From Mesorhizobium loti (GTDB taxonomy: Bacteria > Pseudomonadota > Alphaproteobacteria > Rhizobiales > Rhizobiaceae), in assembly GCA_014189435.1 (NCBI GenBank), contig CP050293.1, positions 5,461,001-5,525,000 on the forward strand: a stretch of DNA of 64,000 nt, read 5' to 3'. Shown here piece after piece: positions 26,275 to 33,147 of the stretch (position 1 is its first letter; each line of letters begins with the position of its first letter). A program made the translations under genes and the position numbers. The notes under the pieces were generated by a model. The model had not been told where the DNA came from and searched no databases. It saw only the letters and a list, made by a program, of their open reading frames with translations.

Positions 26275-27246
26275 ATGTCAGTTCTGTCCCGCCCCGAGTT
26301 CCATGACGAAGCCAAGGCTTTCGAACATGTCGAGGGCATTCTTTGGCCGAATGGTCCGGTCTGCCCCAAGTGCAAGTCCAACGAGCGCCACTATGCTTTG
26401 AAGGGCGTTCGTTCCAAGGCTTCCAAAAAGAACCCGAACGGCGTCGAGCGCCACGGTCTGTACAAGTGCTCGAACTCAAAATGCCGTTCGCAGTTCACCG
26501 TCCGCATGGGCACCATTTTCGAGGAAAGCCACATGCCGCTGCACAAGTGGCTGCAGGTGATACACCTCATGTGCGCATCGAAGAAGGGCATCAGCGCGCA
26601 TCAGATCCACCGGATACTGGAATGCAAGTATGACACCGCCTGGTTTCTTTGCCATCGCGTTCGCTTCGCTATGGCATCAGGCAGCCTTTCGCCCATGGGC
26701 GGCCCGGGAAAAACCGTCGAGGCCGATGAGACCTACATCGGACGTTTAGCCGGCACGGAAGTCCGTCGCGGCGGCGGCGCCCACAAGAACACCGTCCTTA
26801 CGCTGGTCGAGCGCGGCGGCATCGCCCGCTCGTTCCACATCGACAGCGCCAAGGTAAAGACTGTCATGCCAATCGTTCGCGCCAACATCGCGAAAGAGAC
26901 TGCGATGATGACCGACGAGTGGGGCGGCTACCGCTATCTAAGCGGCGAGTTCGCATCGCACGATACGGTTGTGCATTCCAAGGACGAATACGTCCGCTAC
27001 GAAGGCGAAAAGACCATCCACACGAACACCGTGGAAGGCTTCTACAGTATCTTTAAGCGCGGCATGAAAGGCGTCTACCAGCATTGCGCGGAACACCACT
27101 TGCACCGCTACCTTGCCGAATTTGACTTCCGCTACAGCAACCGCGTTGCCCTTGGCGTCGATGATGGCGTGCGCGCGGTGAAGGCTCTCCTTGGCGTGAA
27201 GGGCAAGCGCCTTACGTTCCGAGGTCCTGCGCGACGCCCGGCATAA
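26275..27246 (+). CDS. IS1595-family (ISXO2-like) transposase
   Basis: This 323-residue DDE-type transposase has an N-terminal zinc-ribbon region (VCPKCKSNERHY and KCSNSKCRSQF). The ISXO2-like catalytic core follows, with VEADETYIG, MTDEWGGY and HTNTVEGFYSIFKRGMKG, where Asn and Glu complete the active site. The length fits an intact enzyme. AAGGAG precedes the ATG. Terminal repeats could not be fixed: a palindrome sits 40 bases upstream, and no clear partner lies within 200 bases downstream. Confidence 0.9.
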   Translation: MSVLSRPEFHDEAKAFEHVEGILWPNGPVCPKCKSNERHYALKGVRSKASKKNPNGVERHGLYKCSNSKCRSQFTVRMGTIFEESHMPLHKWLQVIHLMCASKKGISAHQIHRILECKYDTAWFLCHRVRFAMASGSLSPMGGPGKTVEADETYIGRLAGTEVRRGGGAHKNTVLTLVERGGIARSFHIDSAKVKTVMPIVRANIAKETAMMTDEWGGYRYLSGEFASHDTVVHSKDEYVRYEGEKTIHTNTVEGFYSIFKRGMKGVYQHCAEHHLHRYLAEFDFRYSNRVALGVDDGVRAVKALLGVKGKRLTFRGPARRPA

Positions 27247-27412
27247 CTTCCGCCGTAAGCCTGTCCAGCGCCGTCTTCCGTTCAAGCCGAAGCGCAGGCG
27301 GAAATAAAGATATCTGCATGTGTTTCTGAGTGGCAAACAGACAACCTAGGGAAACCGTGTCTGTCTCCAGACAGTGTTTGCGTTTGTCTGGGAATCGCGT
27401 TAGTTCTCGCGG

Positions 27413-27985
27413 ATGACCCGTCCATCCCATGCAGTCTCGATTCTCATCGCGGAACGCGGCACCCTCGCGGATCGCATTGAACAGTTGCAGTCCGACCTCA
27501 AGGAGGCCAAGGGCAACTTGCGGTCTCTTGACGAAGCCATCGCGCTGCTTACTGGCGCCCCGGCGCCGTCCCTTCGTCCAGATGCTCCTACGCTCAAGGA
27601 TTTGATCCTAGAGCAACTAGACGGGATCGAAGGCAAGACGCCGCTGGAGATCGCTAACGCCATCTCGGCGGCAGGACGGGACACAAGCAATACCTCTGTC
27701 TCATCCATCCTGTCACGCCTTCGCGCAGACGGCTTGGCGGACAAGGACGGAGACAAATGGATTAGGACGCAAGTACCAGATTTCACAAAAGGCTCTGACG
27801 CGCCAACGTCAGAGCCTTTTGACGAAACGGGGCCGGAAACTGGTCGGGAGCAGGCCTTACCAACCGGCTCTCCCGAGGGTTCGATTCCCTCCGGCTCCAC
27901 CCAGAAGTCGCTTCAGGAAAGCATTGCCGATTTGTTGAATTCGGCAAGAGGCCTTCGCCGCGGCGACGATGACACCCCCTTTTAA
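27413..27985 (+). CDS. Hypothetical protein with coiled coil and winged-helix-like part
   Basis: The 190-codon frame begins MTRPSHAVSILIAERGTLAD. A heptad-like IEQLQSDLKEAKGNLRSLDE region follows, then a helix-turn-helix-like part, TPLEIANAISAAGRDTSNTS-VSSILSRL-RADGLADKDG. From about residue 120 the frame runs through a perfect terminator hairpin and a tRNA-like segment. Its C-terminus is therefore either a read-through extension or an accident of insertion. The ribosome site is weak. Similar coiled-coil plus winged-helix proteins accompany mobile DNA, and a DNA-binding role is plausible but unproven. Confidence 0.5.
   Translation: MTRPSHAVSILIAERGTLADRIEQLQSDLKEAKGNLRSLDEAIALLTGAPAPSLRPDAPTLKDLILEQLDGIEGKTPLEIANAISAAGRDTSNTSVSSILSRLRADGLADKDGDKWIRTQVPDFTKGSDAPTSEPFDETGPETGREQALPTGSPEGSIPSGSTQKSLQESIADLLNSARGLRRGDDDTPF
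27787..27820 (+). terminator. Perfect terminator hairpin inside a reading frame
   Basis: Fourteen-base arms AAAAGGCTCTGACG (27787-27800) and CGTCAGAGCCTTTT (27807-27820) flank CGCCAA. With A and T tracts at both ends it is a textbook bidirectional intrinsic terminator. It lies within the open frame 27413-27985, just upstream of a tRNA-like segment, so it may end transcription of that gene early. Confidence 0.8.
27829..27903 (+). tRNA. tRNA-like sequence, degenerate
   Basis: The 3' half is tRNA-like: T stem GAGGG (27875-27879), loop TTCGATT and CCCTC (27887-27891). The acceptor strand CGGCTCC (27892-27898) and an A follow immediately. GGGGCCG (27829-27835) pairs with that acceptor strand over 7 bp with one G-U. 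The D arm and anticodon arm between them do not fold normally, and the tail reads CCCA rather than CCA. This suggests a decayed tRNA or an attachment-site remnant of an integrated element. No amino acid is assigned. Confidence 0.4.
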
Positions 27986-28158
27986 CCCAGCCCGGACAGG
28001 CGCAAAGGAAAGGAGAGGCCCATGTGGTCAACCAAGATAATAGATGTATGAGGGCCAAGGCTCTGCATAGCATCTAAGGCTCGGTTGTCCGCTGGCGAGA
28101 AAACTCGCCGGCGGCGACATTCATATCTGACTCCCGGAAACCCGTAAAGAGTCGACCC

Positions 28159-28332
28159 ATGGCTAAGGATAAATCTCAGATCGACAAGTTCCTTGAAGCT
28201 GCTCGCGCCCTAGAGGATGTGACGGACGAGGACTATGACGATGCCGTCGCAAAAGTCGCCAAGGCGCAGAAGTTGACGGACGAAGAGATAAAGGCCCTCG
28301 CCAAACAGGTGCGGAAGAGGCCTTCAGACTGA
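28159..28332 (+). CDS. Small acidic helical protein
   Basis: This 57-residue frame reads MAKDKSQIDKFLEAARALED, then VTDEDYDDAVAKVAKAQKLT and DEEIKALAKQVRKRPSD. It is strongly charged and amphipathic, with protein-like codon use. AAAGAG precedes the ATG. No family is recognised. It lies in the accessory patch between the transposase and mmcB and may be cargo of the same element. Confidence 0.5.
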   Translation: MAKDKSQIDKFLEAARALEDVTDEDYDDAVAKVAKAQKLTDEEIKALAKQVRKRPSD

Positions 28333-28457
28333 GATTGCTGGGATTTATCCTCGCAACCCACAGGGATGGGGCATTAGCCGGCGCTTAAGGGCTTGTTGAC
28401 GCTGCGGAATCTGCGGAGAGTCGAAATCCTCCCCCGATTCGAGAAGGCATCCTCCCC

Positions 28458-28889
28458 ATGGCCTACAAGAACGTTCTTTTGCTCCAGGTATTTCTAAAAT
28501 TCGAAGCCGAATTGTGCGACCGGGAACTAAAAGCTCTGGCGCGCGCAGTCGGTCCTGTATCCAAGCCGGTGATGCACGACAAGCGGCACATCGGCTATGT
28601 CATCATCACCGGCGAAACCGCGCAGGAACTAGTGGATCGTCTCGCCTTTGTGCTCGACGCTGATAACTTCACCGACTATACCGCCGTCCCTGTTCTCGGC
28701 AATCCAGCCGGCAAGCATGGCGGCTTCAATAGCCTCGTTACCCGCGTCCGTCTGGCCTATGCTGCTCTCCAGAGCAGTCCAGCCAAGCAGTTTGCCAAGA
28801 GTCAAATTCTCGTCGAACAGCGAGGACGCAAAAGCGCACCGGCTGAGATGCGCGTCAAAAGCGACCGAGATCGGCAAACGCCGAAGTAG
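28458..28889 (+). CDS. Hypothetical protein of the accessory patch
   Basis: This 143-residue protein, MAYKNVLLLQVFLKFEAELC at the start, has alternating hydrophobic strands (HIGYVIITGETAQELVDRLAF). Its basic C-terminus, EQRGRKSAPAEMRVKSDRDR, is probably disordered. No domain is recognised. GAGAAGG lies about 14 bases before the ATG, rather far. A perfect hairpin follows 30 bases after the stop. Confidence 0.5.
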   Translation: MAYKNVLLLQVFLKFEAELCDRELKALARAVGPVSKPVMHDKRHIGYVIITGETAQELVDRLAFVLDADNFTDYTAVPVLGNPAGKHGGFNSLVTRVRLAYAALQSSPAKQFAKSQILVEQRGRKSAPAEMRVKSDRDRQTPK

Positions 28890-28919
28890 CCGTATGGTGA
28901 AGAACTCGACGCGACCCAT

Positions 28920-28948
28920 GACTACCCCTCTAAGCTAGAGGGGTAGTC
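28920..28948 (+). terminator. Perfect 13-bp hairpin
   Basis: GACTACCCCTCTA (28920-28932) and TAGAGGGGTAGTC (28936-28948) are exact inverted arms with a 3-base loop. It lies 30 bases after the hypothetical gene. There is no T tract, so it may act as an mRNA end-stabiliser rather than a classical terminator. Confidence 0.55.
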
Positions 28949-29046
28949 TGACTCTTCAACCTTGTGCCGGGAATGCGGCAAAAAGGATCGGCTGTTACTC
29001 CAGCCGGCGCCGGCCTGTCGGGCGAAAGAATCGCATTGAATGATTT

Positions 29047-29090
29047 GGTTTGTCAAATGGGCAATCCCCCGCATAAGACGGGTTCAAACC
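29047..29090. repeat. Palindromic repeat, copy 2
   Basis: This copy starts GGTTTGTCAAAT, as in copy 1 at 26182, and matches it over most of the first 31 bases, including CCCGCATAAG. Its right part has diverged (ACGGGTTCAAACC). It lies 17 bases before mmcB. Together the two copies bracket the transposase and the small unknown genes. Confidence 0.7.
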
Positions 29091-29106
29091 GTGAACAAAG
29101 TCTGGC

Positions 29107-29619
29107 ATGGTGCCTGTCATGCCGATCATCTCCCCTATCCCGATCAACCCTCTCATCGACGGTCGCCAGTCCGAACGCGCCATGCTGGTGCGGCGCGGCG
29201 TGCAGCGACTGCTGATGGACATGGGCGCGCATGTGCTGCCCGAACTGTCGCTGGCCACCGGCCGCCGCGCCGACCTCGTGGCGCTGACCCGGCAGGGCGA
29301 CATCTGGATCATCGAGATCAAATCCTCGATCGAGGATTTTCGGGTCGACCGCAAATGGCCGGACTACCGGCTGCACTCCGACCGCTTCTTCTTCGCCACC
29401 CATCCCGGCGTACCCTCCGAGATCTTTCCCGAGGAGTGCGGTTTCATCCTCTCCGACGGCTACGGCGCCGAGATCCTGCGCGATGCGCCCGAGCACCGCA
29501 TGGCGGCGGCAACGCGCAAGGCGCTGATGCTGCGGATCGCACGGGCCGGAGCCTCTCGGCTGCTGGCGGCGGAACTTGCCGGCGTGTCGGTGCCGGCGCT
29601 GGAGGGTGAGAGCGAGTAG
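29107..29619 (+). CDS. mmcB: MmcB-family DNA repair protein
   Basis: This 170-residue PD-(D/E)xK nuclease-like protein has GRRADLVALTRQGDIWIIEI-KSS, giving the Asp and Glu-x-Lys of the fold, followed by DFRVDRKWPDYRLHSDRFFF. Members of this family are SOS-linked repair proteins in Caulobacter and other alphaproteobacteria. Start ATG 29107 or ATG 29119 both fit. No standard alphaproteobacterial LexA box is visible; a GTTC-N7-GAAC palindrome lies at 29082-29096. It converges with nhaA, with 9 bases between the stops. Confidence 0.85.
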   Translation: MVPVMPIISPIPINPLIDGRQSERAMLVRRGVQRLLMDMGAHVLPELSLATGRRADLVALTRQGDIWIIEIKSSIEDFRVDRKWPDYRLHSDRFFFATHPGVPSEIFPEECGFILSDGYGAEILRDAPEHRMAAATRKALMLRIARAGASRLLAAELAGVSVPALEGESE

Positions 29620-29628
29620 GTTTTCGCC

Positions 29629-30825
29629 CTACTCTTCGCTCTCTTCCAACCCACCAACCGCCGGCGCCATCAACAGCACGGCAGCACCGAGGATGGCGGC
29701 GATGAAGGAGCCGGCGAGGATGCCGACCTTGACCGCGTCCTGCAACGCCACGTCACTGGCGAAGGCGAGCAGGCCGATGAACAGGCTCATGGTGAAGCCG
29801 ATGCCGCACAGCAGCGAGATGCCGATCATGTGCGACCAGCCGGCATTGGCCGGCAGGTCGGCAAGACCGAACCGGATGGCAAGTGCCGAGGAGCCGAACA
29901 CGCCGACCAGCTTGCCGATAACCAGGCCGGCGGCGACACCCAGCGTCAACGGCTCGATCAGCGCGCCAAAGCTCAGGCCGGCGAGCGAAACGCCGGCATT
30001 GGCAAAGCCGAAGATCGGGATGACGACAAAGGGCACTATCTTGTGCAGGCCGTGCTCGAGCCGGTGCAGCGGCGAATGGTCGAGGTCGTGGGCGATCCCG
30101 GCGGAGCGTTCGAGCGGAATGGTCAGCGCCAGCGCAACGCCGGCAAGGGTGGCATGGACCCCGGATTTCAGCACCAGAACCCACAGGATCACGCCGAGCA
30201 CGAGATAGGGAACCAGCGTCATCACCCGCATGCGGTTGAGCACGACGAGCACGGCAATGACGGCAAAGGCAGCACCCAGATAAGCGAGCGACAGGCCGCT
30301 GGTGTAGAAGATGGCGATGATGATGACGGCGCCGAGATCGTCGATGATGGCAAGCGCGGTGAGGAAGACCTTCAGCGAGGCCGGCACGCGACTGCCGAGC
30401 AGCGACAGCACGCCGAGCGCGAAGGCGATGTCGGTGGCGGTCGGGATCGCCCAGCCGGACAGTGCCGCCGTATTGTTGCGGTTGATCGCGACATAGACGA
30501 GCGCGGGCACCAGCATGCCGCCGGCGGCGGCAATGCCGGGCAGGACGCGTCGCGGCCAGGTCGAGAGCTGGCCGTCCAGCACCTCGCGCTTGATCTCCAG
30601 CCCAACGAGCAGGAAGAACACAGCCATCAGCCCGTCATTGACCCAGTGCGAGACGCTGAGCGGGCCGAGATAGGCATGGAGCGCGGAAAAGTAGGTTTCG
30701 GCGAGCGGCGAATTGGCAACGATCAGCGCCAGGGCGGCGGCTACCATCAGGATAATGCCGCCAGCCGCTTCGCCATCGAGGAATTCGCGGAAGACGGAAA
30801 CCGGCCGCTGTTTCAAGTCCTGCAT
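29629..30825 (-). CDS. nhaA: Na+/H+ antiporter NhaA
   Basis: NhaA exports Na+ in exchange for H+ and supports pH and salt tolerance. The 398-residue membrane protein has about 11-12 hydrophobic helices and the family hallmarks [33 protein letters not shown] (the paired-Asp helix region) and [22 protein letters not shown] precedes the ATG closely. It stands alone between mmcB and the repeat region upstream of actR. Confidence 0.95.
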   Translation of the reverse strand: MQDLKQRPVSVFREFLDGEAAGGIILMVAAALALIVANSPLAETYFSALHAYLGPLSVSHWVNDGLMAVFFLLVGLEIKREVLDGQLSTWPRRVLPGIAAAGGMLVPALVYVAINRNNTAALSGWAIPTATDIAFALGVLSLLGSRVPASLKVFLTALAIIDDLGAVIIIAIFYTSGLSLAYLGAAFAVIAVLVVLNRMRVMTLVPYLVLGVILWVLVLKSGVHATLAGVALALTIPLERSAGIAHDLDHSPLHRLEHGLHKIVPFVVIPIFGFANAGVSLAGLSFGALIEPLTLGVAAGLVIGKLVGVFGSSALAIRFGLADLPANAGWSHMIGISLLCGIGFTMSLFIGLLAFASDVALQDAVKVGILAGSFIAAILGAAVLLMAPAVGGLEESEE

Positions 30826-30889
30826 GTCGCCTCCGTTAAGCAGCTAATTTCGACTTTGCTGCATTACCCTTTTTACAGGCGTTTGCGCT

Positions 30890-31060
30890 GCCCCTCACCT
30901 GCCTGCCGGCATCCTCTCCCCGTATAGTGACGGGGAGAGGGACGCTGTCATCACCGATTTCGCCAATCACCAACGTCGCAAGAAGGGCGCCGACATGGCG
31001 GCCAGCCCCCTTCTCCCCGTCACTATACGGGGAGAAGTGCCCGGCAGGGCGATGAGGGGC
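30890..31060. repeat. Inverted pair of about 50-base repeats
   Basis: The left copy (30890-30940) and the right copy (31010-31060) are near-perfect reverse complements. Each contains its own CTCCCCGT...ACGGGGAG hairpin around TATAGTG. About 70 bases lie between. The whole 171-base unit could fold into one long stem or two hairpins, like a miniature mobile element. The surrounding 30826-31140 region has no gene. Confidence 0.75.
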
Positions 31061-31140
31061 GGCGCTGACTTCGATAATTGATGGCCTCCACCACGAATTG
31101 GAAAATCGGCCCGAGGCGATTGCCCTGCGTGTCCTGCGAT

Positions 31141-31704
31141 CTAGCGCGGCGCGCGCTTGGCCAGGATCCGCTGCAAGGTGCGGCGATGCATGTTGAGCCG
31201 GCGCGCCGTCTCGGAGACATTGCGCTCGCACATTTCATAGACGCGCTGGATATGCTCCCAGCGGACGCGGTCGGCCGACATCGGGTTTTCCGGCGGCGCC
31301 GCGCGCTCGCCGGCGGTGCGGGTGAGTGCGGCGAAGATGTCATCGGCGTCGGCGGGCTTGGAGAGATAATCGACAGCACCGAGCTTCACCGCCGTCACCG
31401 CGGTGGCGATGTTGCCGTAGCCGGTCAGGATGATGGTGCGGGAATCCTGACGCTTTTCGCGGATGGCCGCGACCACGTCGAGGCCGTTGCCGTCGCCGAG
31501 CCGCATGTCCACCACGGCATAGGCGGGCGGATTGGCGCGCGCCTTGGCAACCGCCTCCTCGACGCTCTCGGCCGTCTCGACCACGAAGCCCCTGGTTTCC
31601 ATGGCGCGGGCCAGGCGCGTGAGGAACGGCTTGTCGTCATCGACGATAAGCAGCGAGGTGTCCTCGCCTTCAACCATTGCGCCAATATTTTCGTCGCCTG
31701 TCAT
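31141..31704 (-). CDS. actR: Redox response regulator ActR/RegA
   Basis: This 187-residue regulator has a receiver domain (SLLIVDDDKPF with the acidic pocket, phospho-Asp66 in YAVVDMRLG, Thr in IILTGYG and Lys in YLSKPAD). A Pro-rich linker follows, then a Fis-type helix-turn-helix, VSETARRLNMHRRTLQRILA. The C-terminus is the near-invariant RegA/PrrA/ActR motif. In rhizobia it controls acid tolerance, CO2 fixation and redox-linked respiration genes. It follows actS by 85 bases. Confidence 0.95.
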   Translation of the reverse strand: MTGDENIGAMVEGEDTSLLIVDDDKPFLTRLARAMETRGFVVETAESVEEAVAKARANPPAYAVVDMRLGDGNGLDVVAAIREKRQDSRTIILTGYGNIATAVTAVKLGAVDYLSKPADADDIFAALTRTAGERAAPPENPMSADRVRWEHIQRVYEMCERNVSETARRLNMHRRTLQRILAKRAPR

Positions 31705-31789
31705 AGTCTCAAAATTCCTGCTGCCTTAATTTTACGCAGATATAGTTCCTGAGCCTCATTGTCCAATTTTTAGAGCTGCTTCAAGGCTC

Positions 31790-33121
31790 TCAGGCGGTGT
31801 CGAACATGCTGGCCGAAGTGATTTCCGGATTGAGGAACACACCACGCGGCCACGATATCTGTACCACGGCGCCCTCGCCCAGACCGCTCGAATTGCGAAA
31901 ATCGAGCGTCGCGCCCGAGCGTTCGAGCAGGGTCTTGGCAATGAACAGGCCGAGCCCCAGGCCGCCGCCGGCTTCATTGCCCTGACGCGTCGACATATAG
32001 GGTTCGCCGATACGGTCGATGATCTCGGCCGGAAAGCCGGGCCCGTCATCGATGATCGAGAAGGTCACAGCGGCGTCATCCCAGCTCCAGCGCACGGTGA
32101 CGCTCTTGCGGGCGAAATCGACGGCATTCTCGACCAGATTGCCGAGGCCGTAGATGACGCCCGGGTTGCGGCGACCGACCGGCTCCGGCCCGATGCGTTC
32201 GCCGGGCCGAAGCTTGATCGAGATGCCGAAATCGCGGTGCGGCGCGGTGACCTCCTCGACAAGCGAGGTCAATGGCAGCCGCGAAAGATGCGCCTCGCCC
32301 TCGGAGGACAGGCTGGTCAGCCGCTTGAGGATCTCGCGGCAGCGCTCGCTTTGCGAGCGCAACAGCTTCACGTCTTCCCCGTATTTCGGATCCTTGCCGA
32401 GCGCCTTTTCCATCTCCTTGGCGACAAGCGCAATGGTGGCAAGCGGCGTACCGAGCTCGTGCGCGGCCGCCGCGGCTAGCCCATCGAGCGCCGAAAGGTG
32501 CTGCTCGCGCTGCAGCACCAGCTCGGTGGCGGCAAGCGCATTGGCCAGAAGCCGGGCTTCGGCAGCCACCCGGAAGGCGTATATGGCGGTGAAGGCGATC
32601 GAGGACAGCACCGCCATCCATATGCCGGCGACATAGATGAAGGGCATCGCCAGCGGCGCGCCCTCATACCAGGGCAGCGGCAGATGGACAAAGACCAGCA
32701 AGGTCGCCGCCGACATCACCAGCCCGCCGAGGATGGCGGTCAGGCGCAGGGGCAGCGATGTCGCCGAAATGACGACAGGCACGGTCATCAGCAGCGAGAA
32801 CGGGTTGGTGAGGCCGCCGGTCATGTAGAGCAAGCCGGCAAGCTGCAGGCTGTCGAAGATGAGGATGCCAAAGGCCGCGATCGGCGTGAGCCGATGCGCC
32901 GCCGGAAACCGGAAGGCGAGGAACAGGTTCATCCAGGCCGAACAGGCGATCAGGGCGAAGCACAGGCTGACCGGCAGCGGAAACTTCAGGCCATAGGCGA
33001 CGACGAGCACCGCCAGGCTCTGACCGACAATGGCAAGCCAGCGCAGCCGGATCAGCGTGTTGAGGCGCAGTCTCTGGCTCTGCTGGAAATCGGGCGAACG
33101 CAAAACGTTGATCATGGCCAT
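31790..33121 (-). CDS. actS: Redox sensor histidine kinase ActS/RegB
   Basis: This 443-residue membrane kinase has six hydrophobic segments in the first 200 residues, including GGLTNPFSLL, the quinone-sensing loop of RegB. The phospho-acceptor His is in AAAHELGTPLATIALV. A conserved redox Cys is in RSQSERCREIL, and the ATPase has N and G boxes (GNLVENAVDFA, DDGPGFP and GGGLGLGLFIAKTLL). It phosphorylates ActR. It lies 26 bases after hrpB on the same strand, so hrpB-actS-actR may be partly co-transcribed. Confidence 0.95.
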   Translation of the reverse strand: MAMINVLRSPDFQQSQRLRLNTLIRLRWLAIVGQSLAVLVVAYGLKFPLPVSLCFALIACSAWMNLFLAFRFPAAHRLTPIAAFGILIFDSLQLAGLLYMTGGLTNPFSLLMTVPVVISATSLPLRLTAILGGLVMSAATLLVFVHLPLPWYEGAPLAMPFIYVAGIWMAVLSSIAFTAIYAFRVAAEARLLANALAATELVLQREQHLSALDGLAAAAAHELGTPLATIALVAKEMEKALGKDPKYGEDVKLLRSQSERCREILKRLTSLSSEGEAHLSRLPLTSLVEEVTAPHRDFGISIKLRPGERIGPEPVGRRNPGVIYGLGNLVENAVDFARKSVTVRWSWDDAAVTFSIIDDGPGFPAEIIDRIGEPYMSTRQGNEAGGGLGLGLFIAKTLLERSGATLDFRNSSGLGEGAVVQISWPRGVFLNPEITSASMFDTA

Positions 33122-33147
33122 GAATTACAGCCGCGAGACGGGAAGCG

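Noticed and set aside
29082..29096. Possible LexA box GTTC-N7-GAAC before mmcB
   Set aside because: The alphaproteobacterial LexA site is a direct GTTC-N7-GTTC repeat; here the second half is inverted, and it overlaps the palindromic repeat copy.
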